DNA from: 2-02-FULL-66-14 sp037443705
GTDB taxonomy: Bacteria > Pseudomonadota > Gammaproteobacteria > Burkholderiales > SG8-39
Assembly (NCBI GenBank): GCA_037443705.1
Contig: JBBINV010000030.1
Location: 1 to 46,405, forward strand
Direction of reading: 5' to 3'
DNA length: 46,405 nucleotides
In this document: one piece after another, positions 15,524 through 24,299 of the stretch
Position numbering within the stretch: the first letter of the stretch is position 1
How the letters are laid out: each line of letters begins with the position of its first letter
Translations under genes and position numbers: made by a program
The notes under the pieces: model-generated
The model's input: the letters and a program-made list of their open reading frames with translations, nothing else
What the model was told of the DNA's origin: nothing
Database searches by the model: none

Positions 15524-17054
15524 GGTCTTCACGGCAACACTCCTCGTCGGGATCGGAGTCGCACACTCCTCGCCTCAAACCCTGTACCAGCAGCACTGCG
15601 CCGCCTGCCATGGTGCCGACCGCCTCGGCGGCACCGGGCCGGCGCTCCTGCCCGAAAACCTGGAGCGCCTGAAGCGGCCCGAGGCGCTGCGCGTCATCCG
15701 CGAAGGGCGCGTGGCGACGCAGATGCACGGTTTTTCGCAGGTCCTTTCCGCCGCCGAAAGCGAAAGCCTCGCCGCCTGGATCTATACCCCGGTGGCGCCG
15801 CGCCCCGTCTGGGGCGAAAGGGAGATCCGCGACTCGCGCATCGTGCACCACGCGCCGGGCTCGCTCCCCGCGAAGCCCGCCTTCGCCGCCGACCCGCTGA
15901 ACCTTTTCGTCGTCGTCGAGGCGGGCGACCATCACGTGACGATCCTCGACGGCGACCGGCTCGAGCCGATCGCGCGCTTTGCCTCGCGCTACGCGCTGCA
16001 CGGCGGGCCGAAGTTCACGCCCGACGGGCGCTACGTGTTCTTCGCTTCGCGCGACGGCTGGATCTCGAAGTACGACCTGTGGAACCTGAAAACGGTCGCC
16101 GAGGTACGCGCCGGGATCAACACGCGCAACGCGGCCGTCTCGTCGGACGGCAAGTTCGTCGCCGTGGCGAACTATTTTCCGCATACGCTGGCGCTCTTCG
16201 ACCAGGATCTCGAGCTCCTCAAGGTTCTGGAGGTGACCGATGCGCAACAGACGAAGACCTCCCGCGTCTCCGCGGTCTACGACGCTGCGCCGCGCAGGAG
16301 CTTCGTGGCGGCGCTGAAGGACGTGAAGGAGCTCTGGGAGATCTCGTACGATCCGAAGGCCGAGGACATTCCCGCGGGCGCGATCCACGATTTCCGCTAT
16401 CGCGAGGGCGCGTTCGTGCCGGGATTCCTTAACCCGCGCCGCACGCCGCTCGAGGATTACCTGGACGATTTTTTCTTCACCCAGGACTACCACGAGCTGA
16501 TCGGGGCTTCGCGCGACGGCGGCAAGGGCCAGGTGATCCATCTCGACGTGCGGCGCAGGATCGCCACCCTGGAACTGCCCGGCATGCCGCATCTCGGATC
16601 GGGCATCACCTGGTCGCGCGACGGCCGCACGGTGATGGCGACGCCGAACCTGCGCGAAGGGGTGCTCTCGGTGATCGACGTCAAGGACTGGAAGACCGTC
16701 AGGCAGGTGAAGACGCTGGGGCCGGGCTTCTTCCTGCGCAGCCACGAGAAGAGCCGTTACGCGTTCCTCGACGCCATGATGAGCCGCGAGCACAGGGATA
16801 CCCTGCAGGTGCTGGACAAGCAAAGCCTGGAGATCGTCGCGACGCTCAAGCCCGCCCCGGGCAAGACCCTTGCGCACGTGGAATTCGACCGCTACGGGCG
16901 CTATGCCCTCGCCAGCCTGTGGGAATCGGAGGGCGCGCTCGTGGTCTACGACGCGTCAACCCTTCGCGAGGTCAAGCGTTTACCGATGAGGCGTCCCGTG
17001 GGAAAATACAACGTTTTCAACAAGATCAGCCGTTCCGAAGGTACCAGTCACTGA
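15510..17054 (+). CDS. nirN: NirN, c/d1-type dihydro-heme d1 dehydrogenase
   Basis: A 514-residue periplasmic protein built like NirS: signal peptide, heme c site CAACH (C30-C33-H34) and a d1-type propeller ending in GKYNVFNKI. It lacks NirS landmarks such as LHDGGWD and HPGRGANF, which separates it from a nitrite reductase. NirN is known to catalyse the last step of heme d1 synthesis (dihydro-d1 to d1) and to hand the cofactor to NirS. Its start overlaps the nirS2 3' end by 14 bp, coupling maturation factor and enzyme. Confidence 0.9.
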   Translation: MTCIRVFTATLLVGIGVAHSSPQTLYQQHCAACHGADRLGGTGPALLPENLERLKRPEALRVIREGRVATQMHGFSQVLSAAESESLAAWIYTPVAPRPVWGEREIRDSRIVHHAPGSLPAKPAFAADPLNLFVVVEAGDHHVTILDGDRLEPIARFASRYALHGGPKFTPDGRYVFFASRDGWISKYDLWNLKTVAEVRAGINTRNAAVSSDGKFVAVANYFPHTLALFDQDLELLKVLEVTDAQQTKTSRVSAVYDAAPRRSFVAALKDVKELWEISYDPKAEDIPAGAIHDFRYREGAFVPGFLNPRRTPLEDYLDDFFFTQDYHELIGASRDGGKGQVIHLDVRRRIATLELPGMPHLGSGITWSRDGRTVMATPNLREGVLSVIDVKDWKTVRQVKTLGPGFFLRSHEKSRYAFLDAMMSREHRDTLQVLDKQSLEIVATLKPAPGKTLAHVEFDRYGRYALASLWESEGALVVYDASTLREVKRLPMRRPVGKYNVFNKISRSEGTSH

Positions 17055-17075
17055 TTCGACATGAGGAGAAACCGC

Positions 17076-17387
17076 ATGACCGCAGCACGCAGCACCGTCG
17101 TCGCCGCGCTCGCCGCCGGCTTCGTCGTCGCCGCCCCCGCGCAGGCGAACGAGGAGCTGGCGAAGAAGTACAACTGCCTGGCCTGCCATCAGGTCGACAA
17201 GAAGTCGGTCGGCCCGGCCTACAAGGACATCGCCAAGAAGTACAAGGGCCAGAACGTCGAGGCCAAGCTCATCGAGAAGGTCAAGAAGGGCGGCGCGGGC
17301 GTGTGGGGCCAGGTGCCGATGGCGCCCAACCCGGCCGTGCCCGACGCCGACCTCAAGAAGCTCGTGCAGTGGGTGCTGTCGCTGTAG
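17076..17387 (+). CDS. nirM: Cytochrome c551-type electron donor (NirM)
   Basis: A 103-residue small class I cytochrome c: signal peptide (VVAALAAGFVVAAPAQA), CLACH (C34-C37-H38), KKSVGPAYKDIAKKY and the Met-ligand segment VPMAPNP (M82). c551 is the classical donor to cd1 nitrite reductase. AGGAGA at 17064-17069 selects the ATG at 17076 over the one at 17061, which precedes the ribosome site. Third gene of the nirS2 operon. Its 3' end overlaps convergent ubiT by 35 bp. Confidence 0.92.
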   Translation: MTAARSTVVAALAAGFVVAAPAQANEELAKKYNCLACHQVDKKSVGPAYKDIAKKYKGQNVEAKLIEKVKKGGAGVWGQVPMAPNPAVPDADLKKLVQWVLSL

Positions 17388-17766
17388 CCAGGCGCGAGAG
17401 CAGGTAGCGGAAAGGGGGCGGCAGCCCCCTTTTCATTTTGTCCCAGTCGATCGCGTCGAGGACGTTCTTCACCACCAGGCCGAGATCGGTGTCGCCGGTG
17501 ATCAGCAGGCGCCGCGTGAAGAACAGCGTGTCCGGATCCTCGCGCCGGAGCAGCAGCGCCACGTAGCCCGCGACGGTCGCGCGGATCGTCACGTCCGGCC
17601 GGTGGGGCGAGGACCGGAACCGCGCGCCGTCGTAGAGGACGCGCACCTCGACACCGAGATCGGTCACGTCGAGCGATACGGTCTTCCCCGTGAGAGGCTC
17701 GAGCGACTCGCGCGCTACGGGCCCGAGGCGCATCCCGAGGTTCAGGGCGAGCGCAAGCGGCATCAT
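17353..17766 (-). CDS. ubiT: SCP2-domain accessory protein UbiT
   Basis: A 137-residue SCP2/sterol-carrier-like protein (SLDVTDLGVEVRVLYDGARF, DVTIRATVAGYVALLLRREDPDTLFFTRRLLITGDTDLG split here into its recognisable parts: the TVAGYVALLLRRED helix and LITGDTDLGL). UbiT is needed for O2-independent ubiquinone synthesis and is thought to bind the lipid intermediates. It overlaps ubiV by 4 bp. Its last ~35 bp overlap nirM, and the nirM terminator hairpin lies inside its coding sequence at 17411-17433. Confidence 0.85.
   Translation of the reverse strand: MMPLALALNLGMRLGPVARESLEPLTGKTVSLDVTDLGVEVRVLYDGARFRSSPHRPDVTIRATVAGYVALLLRREDPDTLFFTRRLLITGDTDLGLVVKNVLDAIDWDKMKRGLPPPFRYLLSRLATATAPTARAS
17411..17433 (+). 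terminator. Terminator of the nirS2-nirN-nirM operon, inside ubiT
   Basis: Stem AAAGGGGGC (17411-17419), loop GGCA, GCCCCC plus TTTT (17424-17433), 24 bp after the nirM stop. It lies in the coding part of convergent ubiT. Confidence 0.72.
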
Positions 17767-18605
17767 GCGGCGCGCTCCAGTCCCGGCTTTCCATGCCAGA
17801 AGCCGTTGCAGGTTTGGTTCTTTTCAGGATCGCCTTTTCCGTCCCGAAGGGCCCGAAGGATATCCACGGTACCCTGCGACTGCGGGCTGACGCGCAGGAT
17901 CCCGACCCCTGCCTCCCGAAGCGAATCGACCTCGCCGAGAAGGCTGTAGACTTTCGCCGATTGCGTCTGGATGCCGTTCAGCACGAGGAACGGTTCGCCG
18001 TCGCGGGTCTTCAGCTCCATGCCCTCCGGGTGCTCTAGGCAGCGCCAGGCGCAGGCTTCCTTCTGCAGGTTGTAGCGCCGCGCGGTGAAGCAGCGTGCCG
18101 AGTACGCGAGCGGCAGCCGGCCGTAAGCGAAGATCTCGGCCTCCACGGGTTGCTCGTTCAACACGCCCTTCACGATGTCACCGCTCGATTCGATCGGCGC
18201 CACCCAGCGCGTCGCGCCGAGTCCGAGCAGGATGCGCAGCGACTCCGGGTTGTAGACGTTCAGGTGCGGCCCGGCGACCCAGCCCTTCGCGCCTGCGAGC
18301 ATGCGCACGGCGCCCATGTCGTTCGCCTCGACGCGGTGGCGGCCGTTCGCGACCACGCGGCGCACGAGCTTGAGGTCGCCCTCGCCCTCGGTGAGCACCT
18401 GGGTGGAGAGCACGACTTCCTTGCCGGCGGCCGCCAGCGTCTCGGCGATCGCGAGCCACTCTTCGAACGCCAGTTCGTGGCGGCGCGAGCACACGACCTC
18501 GCCGAGATAGACGATGTCGACGGGCGCCTTCGCGATCGAGTCGTAAAAGGCGTGGACCGCGTCGCGCGGCCAGTAGTACTGAATCGGCCCGAGGGAGACC
18601 TTCAT
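17763..18605 (-). CDS. ubiV: O2-independent ubiquinone hydroxylase subunit UbiV (U32 family)
   Basis: A 280-residue U32-family iron-sulfur protein. With the ATG at 18605 (MKVSLGPIQYYWPRDA) the cluster cysteines are C39, C172, C185 and C189. Their spacing (13 and 4 between the last three) matches the known UbiV pattern. With UbiU it hydroxylates the ubiquinone ring without oxygen, probably using prephenate as the oxygen source. An alternative ATG at 18611 overlaps the ubiU stop (ATGA). Middle gene of ubiUVT. Confidence 0.92.
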   Translation of the reverse strand: MKVSLGPIQYYWPRDAVHAFYDSIAKAPVDIVYLGEVVCSRRHELAFEEWLAIAETLAAAGKEVVLSTQVLTEGEGDLKLVRRVVANGRHRVEANDMGAVRMLAGAKGWVAGPHLNVYNPESLRILLGLGATRWVAPIESSGDIVKGVLNEQPVEAEIFAYGRLPLAYSARCFTARRYNLQKEACAWRCLEHPEGMELKTRDGEPFLVLNGIQTQSAKVYSLLGEVDSLREAGVGILRVSPQSQGTVDILRALRDGKGDPEKNQTCNGFWHGKPGLERAA

Positions 18606-18607
18606 GC

Positions 18608-19603
18608 TCATTTCCAGGGCCGCGAGAAGGCGCCGAGCGTGTGCTGGCTGCCTTCCGCGTGCCGGTCCAGGCCCGCCACCCACTCGCGGCGCGGCGCGAA
18701 GCGCTCGCGCTCGGCGAGCGCGGCATCGATCGCCTGGCGCCAGATCGCCGTCACCTGGGCGACGTAGGCGGGGCTCCTCTGCCGGCCTTCGATCTTCACC
18801 GCCTTGACGCCGATCCTCAGGAACTCGGGCAGCATCTCGATCGTGTTGAGGCTCGAGGGCTCCTCGATCGCGTAATAGGTCTCGCCCTCGACTTCGAACC
18901 TTCCCTTGCACAGCGTCGGGTACGCGGTGCGTTCGCCCGGCGCGTAGCGGTCGATGAGGACGCCGTTCAGGCGCGACTCGAGCCCCTTCGGCGTCTCCTC
19001 CCACCGCACCGCGCGCCCCGGCGAGCAGGCGCCGAACGTGTTGGGCGAATCGCCGCAGGCCCAGGCCGAGAGCATGCAGCGCCCCTCGACCATGACGCAC
19101 AGCCCGCCGAAGCCGAACACTTCGATCTCGACTGGCGTGTTCTTTACCACCTGCTCGATCTGCGCGAGCGAGAGCACGCGCGGCAGCACCGTGCGCCTGA
19201 CGCCGAAGCGCTCGGCGTAGAAGTTGATCGCCTCGTGGCTCGTCGCCGAACCCTGCACCGAGAGATGGCGCTGGAGCCCCGGGTGCGTGCGGTGCGCGTA
19301 GTCCATGAGGCCGAGGTCGGCGACGATGATCGCGTCCACGCCGAGCTCCGCTGCGAGGTCCACCGCCGCGGTCCAGCGGCCCCAGCTCGCCGCCTGCGGA
19401 TAGGTGTTCAGCGCGAGCAGGACCTTCTTTCGGCGGCCGTGCGCGTAGGCAAGGCCTTCCGCGAGCGCGGCGCGGTCAAAGTTGAGGCCCGCGAAGTTGC
19501 GCGCGTTGGTGGCGTCCTTCAGCCCGAGGTAGACCCAGTCGGCGCCGTGGTCGATCGCCGCCTTGAGCGCCGGCAGGCTTCCCGCAGGGCAAACTAAGTC
19601 CAT
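18608..19603 (-). CDS. ubiU: O2-independent ubiquinone hydroxylase subunit UbiU (U32 family)
   Basis: A 331-residue U32-family protein (MDLVCPAGSLPALKAAIDHG start). Cluster cysteines C169 (GGLCVM), C176 (GRCML), C193 (GACSPG) and C232 (TLCKGRF) fall at the same positions as in E. coli UbiU. The ATG at 19603 is preferred over a GTG at 19627, because +1 from the box at 19646-19659 would be near 19611 and an AT-rich TAAAAT sits just before the ATG. First gene of ubiUVT, divergent from ccmA. Confidence 0.93.
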   Translation of the reverse strand: MDLVCPAGSLPALKAAIDHGADWVYLGLKDATNARNFAGLNFDRAALAEGLAYAHGRRKKVLLALNTYPQAASWGRWTAAVDLAAELGVDAIIVADLGLMDYAHRTHPGLQRHLSVQGSATSHEAINFYAERFGVRRTVLPRVLSLAQIEQVVKNTPVEIEVFGFGGLCVMVEGRCMLSAWACGDSPNTFGACSPGRAVRWEETPKGLESRLNGVLIDRYAPGERTAYPTLCKGRFEVEGETYYAIEEPSSLNTIEMLPEFLRIGVKAVKIEGRQRSPAYVAQVTAIWRQAIDAALAERERFAPRREWVAGLDRHAEGSQHTLGAFSRPWK

Positions 19604-19645
19604 GTAAAATTTTAGTGTTTCGGTCACGGAGCCGCGGGGGCGCGG

Positions 19646-19659
19646 TTGACCCAGGTCAA
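19646..19659. promoter_or_regulatory. FNR/DNR box shared by ubiUVT and ccmABCDEFGHI
   Basis: Symmetric TTGAC-CCAG-GTCAA, one mismatch per half from TTGAT/ATCAA. Toward ccmA, +1 near 19694 with GACAAT at 19681-19686. Toward ubiU, +1 near 19611. Confidence 0.68.
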
Positions 19660-19707
19660 CGTTACCCGCCCCGCGCAGGCGACAATCCCGTGCGCCATGA
19701 AATCCCG

Positions 19708-20319
19708 ATGCTGAATGCGATCGACCTCGAATGCGTGCGCGGCACGCGCCGGCTTTTTTCCGGCGTGTCGTTCGCGCTCGCGCCCGGCGAATGTCTCCTG
19801 GTGCAGGGGCCGAACGGCAGCGGCAAGACGAGCCTGCTGCGGATCCTGTGCGGCCTCGCGCGCCCCGAGAAGGGCGAGGTGCGCTGGAACGGCGAGCCGA
19901 TCGGCGAGCTCGGCGACGAGTACCGCGAGGCGCTCGCCTGGTGCGGCCACGCCAACGCGCTCAAGGACGACCTCACGCCCGCGGAGAACCTCATCGCGGC
20001 GGCCGCGCTCGCCGGCCGTCCCGCGGGCCGCGAGCAGGCGCTCTCGGCGCTCGAGGCGCTCGGGATCGGGCACCTCGACCGGCTTCCGGTACGCTCGCTC
20101 TCGCAGGGCCAGAAGCGCCGCGTTTCGCTCGCGCGCCTGCCGCTCGCCGGGCGGCGCCTCTGGGTGCTCGACGAGCCGCTCACGTCGCTCGACGTGCGCG
20201 CCGCGGAGACGCTTTCCGGGATGCTCGATGCGCACCTCGAAGGCGGCGGCATCGCGGCGCTATCGAGCCACCAGCCGCTCGCGCTGCGCGGCGCAGTCCG
20301 TGCGCTCGCGCTTTCATGA
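19708..20319 (+). CDS. ccmA: Heme exporter ATP-binding protein CcmA
   Basis: A 203-residue ABC ATPase with Walker A GPNGSGKTS, signature SLSQGQKRR and Walker B RLWVLDEPLTSLD. It powers release of holo-CcmE from the CcmABCD complex in System I cytochrome c maturation. The ATG at 19708 (MLNAIDLECVRG) gives the usual CcmA N terminus. It starts the ccm operon 48 bp after an FNR-type box and overlaps ccmB (ATGA). Confidence 0.94.
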   Translation: MLNAIDLECVRGTRRLFSGVSFALAPGECLLVQGPNGSGKTSLLRILCGLARPEKGEVRWNGEPIGELGDEYREALAWCGHANALKDDLTPAENLIAAAALAGRPAGREQALSALEALGIGHLDRLPVRSLSQGQKRRVSLARLPLAGRRLWVLDEPLTSLDVRAAETLSGMLDAHLEGGGIAALSSHQPLALRGAVRALALS

Positions 20320-20993
20320 GCGCGCTCGGCGCCGCGGTCGCGGGGCTCGTGCGCCGCGACCTGCTGCTCGCGGCGCGCCGCAAATCCGAGCCGCTCTTCA
20401 CGCTGGGCTTCTTCGTGCTGGTGGCGAGCCTCTTTCCGCTCGGCATGGGCCCCGAGGCGGAGCTGCTGCGGCGCATCGCGCCGGGCGTGCTCTGGGTCGC
20501 GGCGCTGCTCGCGGCGATGCTGTCGCTCGGGCGCATGTTCGCGGCCGACTACGAGGACGGCACGCTGGAGCAGCTTGCGCTCGCGCCGGTGCCGCTCGTA
20601 GCGCCCGTGGCGGCGAAAGTCGCGGCGCACTGGCTGGTGTCGGGGCTGCCGCTCGTGCTCGTCTCGCCGCTTCTCGCGCTCCAGTACGGGCTGCCCGCGG
20701 ACGCGATCGCGGTGCTGATGATCTCGCTCCTCGCGGGCACGCCGATTCTGTCCCTGGTGGGCGCGATCGGGGCGGCGCTCACGCTCGGGGTGCGCGGCGG
20801 CGGCGTGCTGGTCGCGCTGCTGGTGCTGCCGCTGTACGTGCCGGCGCTCGTGTTCGGTGCGGGCGCGGTGGACGCGCGGCTCGCGGGGCTCTCGCCCGCG
20901 GCCAATCTTTCGCTCCTCGGGGCCTGCCTCGCGCTTGCCGCGGTGTTCGCGCCCCTCGCCGCGGCCGCGGGAATCCGCATTGCGCTGGAATGA
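20316..20993 (+). CDS. ccmB: Heme exporter membrane protein CcmB
   Basis: A 225-residue inner-membrane protein with about six helices. It opens with GLVRRDLLLAARRKSEP, and the FFVLVASLFPLGMGPE and ADYEDGTLEQLALAP segments are typical of CcmB. It is the membrane partner of CcmA. Start overlaps the ccmA stop by 4 bp. Length is normal. Confidence 0.93.
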   Translation: MSALGAAVAGLVRRDLLLAARRKSEPLFTLGFFVLVASLFPLGMGPEAELLRRIAPGVLWVAALLAAMLSLGRMFAADYEDGTLEQLALAPVPLVAPVAAKVAAHWLVSGLPLVLVSPLLALQYGLPADAIAVLMISLLAGTPILSLVGAIGAALTLGVRGGGVLVALLVLPLYVPALVFGAGAVDARLAGLSPAANLSLLGACLALAAVFAPLAAAAGIRIALE

Positions 20994-20997
20994 AGCC

Positions 20998-21744
20998 ATG
21001 AACGGGGTCATTCACTGGTTCCGCTACGCATCCCCCCAGAGCTTCTACCCGCTCGCGGGCCGCGTGGCGCCGTGGTTCGGCGCGCTCGCCGCGGTTTCGG
21101 GGGCGGCGGGTCTCTGGATCGCGTTTTTCGTGGCGCCCACCGACGCCCAGCAGGGCGAGGCCTACCGCATCATCTTCATCCACGTTCCGGCCTCCTGGAT
21201 GTCGATGTTCCTGTACGTCGTCATGGCAGGCTGGGCGGGGATCGGGCTCGCGCTCAACACCCGGCTTTCGGCGATGATGGCGCACGCGATCGCGCCGACC
21301 GGGGCGATGTTCGCGTTCCTGTCGCTGTGGACCGGAGCGCTCTGGGGCCGCCCGACCTGGGGCACCTACTGGGTGTGGGATGCGCGCCTCACCTCGGAAC
21401 TTGTGCTCTTCTTCCTGTACCTAGGATACATGGCGCTCAACGCCGCGATCGACGATCCGCGGCGCGCGGACCGGGCCGCGGCGGTCCTGGCGCTCGTGGG
21501 GGTGGTGAACGTGCCGATCATCTATTTTTCGGTCCAGTGGTGGAACACGCTGCACCAGGGCGCGTCCGTCAGCCTCACGCGCTCGCCCACCATGGCGGCC
21601 ACCATGCTCGCCGGGATGCTGGTGATGGCGTTCGCGTTCTGGATGTACGCGATCGCGGTGGTGCTCGTGCGCGTGCGCGCGATCATGCTCGAGCGCGAGG
21701 CGCATACCGACTGGGCGCGCGAGCTGCGCGAGGCCGCGGCATGA
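20998..21744 (+). CDS. ccmC: Heme-handling protein CcmC
   Basis: A 248-residue six-helix membrane protein. The WWD-type heme motif is WGRPTWGTYWVWDARLTSE, with external histidines in FIHVPASW and LHQGAS that would ligate heme. CcmC attaches heme to CcmE. It starts 4 bp after ccmB and overlaps ccmD by 4 bp. Confidence 0.95.
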   Translation: MNGVIHWFRYASPQSFYPLAGRVAPWFGALAAVSGAAGLWIAFFVAPTDAQQGEAYRIIFIHVPASWMSMFLYVVMAGWAGIGLALNTRLSAMMAHAIAPTGAMFAFLSLWTGALWGRPTWGTYWVWDARLTSELVLFFLYLGYMALNAAIDDPRRADRAAAVLALVGVVNVPIIYFSVQWWNTLHQGASVSLTRSPTMAATMLAGMLVMAFAFWMYAIAVVLVRVRAIMLEREAHTDWARELREAAA

Positions 21745-21920
21745 GCTGGGGCAGCGCCTCCGAGTTCTTCGCCATGGGCGGGTACGGTTTCTACGTGTGG
21801 GGAAGTTTCATCGTGACCGCGATCTGTCTTGCGGTCGAGCCGGCGCTGCTTGCGCTGCGCCGGAAGAATGCATTGGAGAAAATCAGGCTGGAGAAGGCGA
21901 CGAATGAAACCGCGGCATAA
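21741..21920 (+). CDS. ccmD: CcmD, small membrane subunit of the heme exporter
   Basis: A 59-residue single-helix protein (GGYGFYVWGSFIVTAICLAV) with a charged C-terminal tail, as CcmD has. It is needed to release holo-CcmE from CcmC. ATGA overlap with ccmC, and its 3' end overlaps ccmE by 17 bp. Confidence 0.88.
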   Translation: MSWGSASEFFAMGGYGFYVWGSFIVTAICLAVEPALLALRRKNALEKIRLEKATNETAA

Positions 21921-22359
21921 GCGCATGGTCGCGATTGCGGGGGGGCTCGCGGCGCTCGGCGTCGCGGCGGCGCTCGTGCTGAACGCGTTCCAGTCGAACC
22001 TGGTGTTCTTCTTCACGCCGACGCAGATCGCTGCCGGCGAGGCGCCGAAGGACCGTGCGTTCCGCGTCGGGGGCCTGGTGCAGGTCGGGAGCCTCAAGCG
22101 CTCGAGCGACGGCCTGGCGGTGGATTTCGTCGTCACCGACACGGCGAAGCAGATCCCGGTGAGCTACAGGGGGATCCTTCCGGACCTTTTCCGCGAGGGC
22201 AAGGGCGTCGTGGCGCAGGGGCGCATTGGCGCGGACGGCGTTTTCCGCGCGAGCGAGGTGCTCGCGAAGCACGACGAGAACTACATGCCGCCGGAAGCCG
22301 CCAGGGCGGTTGAGGAAGCGCACAAGGCGGCGCGCACGGTGCAGGCGCCCAGGGAATGA
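21904..22359 (+). CDS. ccmE: Heme chaperone CcmE
   Basis: A 151-residue periplasmic OB-fold protein anchored by an N-terminal helix. Heme binds covalently to H123 in LAKHDENYMPPE, with Y127 as ligand (HxxxY). VSYRGILPDLFREGKGVVAQG is the conserved core. The start lies inside the ccmD 3' end. Overlaps ccmF by 4 bp. Confidence 0.95.
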   Translation: MKPRHKRMVAIAGGLAALGVAAALVLNAFQSNLVFFFTPTQIAAGEAPKDRAFRVGGLVQVGSLKRSSDGLAVDFVVTDTAKQIPVSYRGILPDLFREGKGVVAQGRIGADGVFRASEVLAKHDENYMPPEAARAVEEAHKAARTVQAPRE

Positions 22360-24296
22360 TTCCCGAGCTCGGTCACTTCGCCCTGATCCTCGCCCTGTGC
22401 GTGGCACTCGCCCAAGGGGTGCTGCCGCTCGCCGGCGCCAGGAGCGGGGACGCGCGCTGGATCGCGTTCGCGCGGCCCGCGGCCGCCGCGCAGTTCGCGC
22501 TCGTGGCTCTCGCCTTCGCAGCGCTCGCGATCGCGTTCGCGCAGAACGACTTCTCGGTCGCCTACGTCGCGAATCACTCCAACTCGAAGCTCCCGCTCGC
22601 CTACCGCCTCTCGGCGGTGTGGGGCGGGCACGAGGGCTCGCTCCTTCTCTGGATCCTGATGCTCGCGGGCTGGACGCTCGCGGTGGCCGTGTCCTCGCGC
22701 GCGCTCCCCGAGGCGCTCGCCGGCCGGACCCTCGGCGTGCTCGGGCTCGTCGCCGCGGGCTTCGACGCCTTCATCCTGTTCACCTCGAACCCGTTCGAGC
22801 GGGTGCTCCCTGCGCCGCCCGACGGGCGCGACCTGAACCCCCTGCTCCAGGACCCGGGCCTGATCTTCCACCCGCCGATGCTCTACATGGGCTACGTGGG
22901 ATTCTCGGTCGCGTTCGCGATCTCGATCGCGGCGCTCGCCTCCGGAAGGCTCGACGCCGCCTGGGCGCGCTGGTCGCGCCCCTGGACCACCGCGGCGTGG
23001 GTGTTCCTCACGCTCGGCATCGCGCTCGGCAGCGTCTGGGCCTACTACGAGCTCGGCTGGGGCGGCTGGTGGTTCTGGGACCCGGTCGAGAACGCCTCCT
23101 TCATGCCGTGGCTCGTGGGCACGGCGCTCATCCACTCGCTCGCGGTCACCGAGAAGCGCGGCGCGATGAAGAGCTGGACGCTGCTGCTCGCGATCGCGGC
23201 GTTCTCGCTCTCGCTGCTGGGCACGTTCCTGGTGCGCTCGGGCGTGCTCACTTCGGTGCACGCCTTCGCCACCGATCCGCGCCGCGGCGTGTTCATCCTG
23301 ATGCTGCTTGCGATCGTGATCGGGGCCTCCCTCGTCCTCTTCGCGCTGCGCGCGCCGCGCGTCGCCTCGGGAGGAGACTTCGATCTGGTCTCGCGCGAGA
23401 CGCTGCTCCTCGCGAACAACGTGCTGCTCGCGGTCGCGTGCGCGACAGTGTTCCTGGGAACGCTCTATCCGCTCGCCGTGGACGCGCTCGGCCGGGGCAA
23501 GATCTCGGTCGGCCCGCCCTACTTCAACACCGTGTTCGTGCCGCTCATGCTGCCGCTGCTCTTTCTCGTCGCGCTCGGGCCGCACGCCTCGTGGCGCTCG
23601 GCGAACGCCGGGGAGATCGCGAAGCGGTTTCGATTTGCGTTCCTGTTCTCCCTTGCGGGAGGAGTCCTCCTGCCGTTTTCTCTCGGCAGGTTCTCGTTCA
23701 TGGTGGCGCTGTCGCTCTTCCTGTCGCTCTGGATCGCGGCGGCGGCGTTCCTGCACGTGCGCGCGCGCGCGCGGCCCGCGCAGCAGCCGCGCAGCGTCTG
23801 GGGCATGCACCTTGCGCACCTGGGGCTCGCGGTGTTCGTCGTGGGCGTCGCGCTCTCGGGCGGCTACGAGGCGCAGAAGGAGGTGCGCATGGCGCCCGGC
23901 GACACGCTCGCGCTCGGCGGCTACACGCTGCGCATGCTCGGCGTGCGCGAGGCCGAGGGCCCGAACTACCGGGCCGCGATTGCGGAGATCGAGCTTTCGA
24001 AGGACAACAAACCCTTGAAGATGCTGAAACCCGAAAAGCGGAGTTATTTTTCTTCACAGATGCCGATGACGGAGGCCGCGATCGATCCCGGCCTCACGCG
24101 CGACGTGTACGTCTCGATCGGCGAGCCGCTCGAGGGCGGCGCCTGGAGCGTGCGCGCGCAGGTGAAACCCTTCATCGACTGGATCTGGGCCGGGGCGCTC
24201 CTGATGGCGCTCGGCGGGCTGCTCGCGCTGAGCGACCGGCGTTACCGCCTCCGCAAGCGCGTTTCCGATCAACTTCTCTCTGCTCAGAGAATCTGA
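22356..24296 (+). CDS. ccmF: Cytochrome c heme lyase CcmF
   Basis: A 646-residue polytopic protein. Early WGGHEGSLLLW and the WWD domain WGGWWFWDPVENASFMPW are diagnostic, and flanking His residues (FHPPMLYMGY, LIHSLAVTEKR, SVHAF) fit heme ligands. It transfers heme from CcmE to apocytochromes. Length is normal. ATGA overlap with ccmE, and 3 bp before ccmG. Confidence 0.96.
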   Translation: MIPELGHFALILALCVALAQGVLPLAGARSGDARWIAFARPAAAAQFALVALAFAALAIAFAQNDFSVAYVANHSNSKLPLAYRLSAVWGGHEGSLLLWILMLAGWTLAVAVSSRALPEALAGRTLGVLGLVAAGFDAFILFTSNPFERVLPAPPDGRDLNPLLQDPGLIFHPPMLYMGYVGFSVAFAISIAALASGRLDAAWARWSRPWTTAAWVFLTLGIALGSVWAYYELGWGGWWFWDPVENASFMPWLVGTALIHSLAVTEKRGAMKSWTLLLAIAAFSLSLLGTFLVRSGVLTSVHAFATDPRRGVFILMLLAIVIGASLVLFALRAPRVASGGDFDLVSRETLLLANNVLLAVACATVFLGTLYPLAVDALGRGKISVGPPYFNTVFVPLMLPLLFLVALGPHASWRSANAGEIAKRFRFAFLFSLAGGVLLPFSLGRFSFMVALSLFLSLWIAAAAFLHVRARARPAQQPRSVWGMHLAHLGLAVFVVGVALSGGYEAQKEVRMAPGDTLALGGYTLRMLGVREAEGPNYRAAIAEIELSKDNKPLKMLKPEKRSYFSSQMPMTEAAIDPGLTRDVYVSIGEPLEGGAWSVRAQVKPFIDWIWAGALLMALGGLLALSDRRYRLRKRVSDQLLSAQRI

Positions 24297-24299
24297 CCC

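Noticed and set aside
17061..17075. Upstream ATG for nirM at 17061
   Set aside because: It lies before the AGGAGA ribosome site and would add a basic stretch ahead of the signal peptide.
19604..19627. GTG start at 19627 for ubiU
   Set aside because: It is upstream of the predicted transcription start, and the ATG at 19603 gives family-standard Cys numbering.
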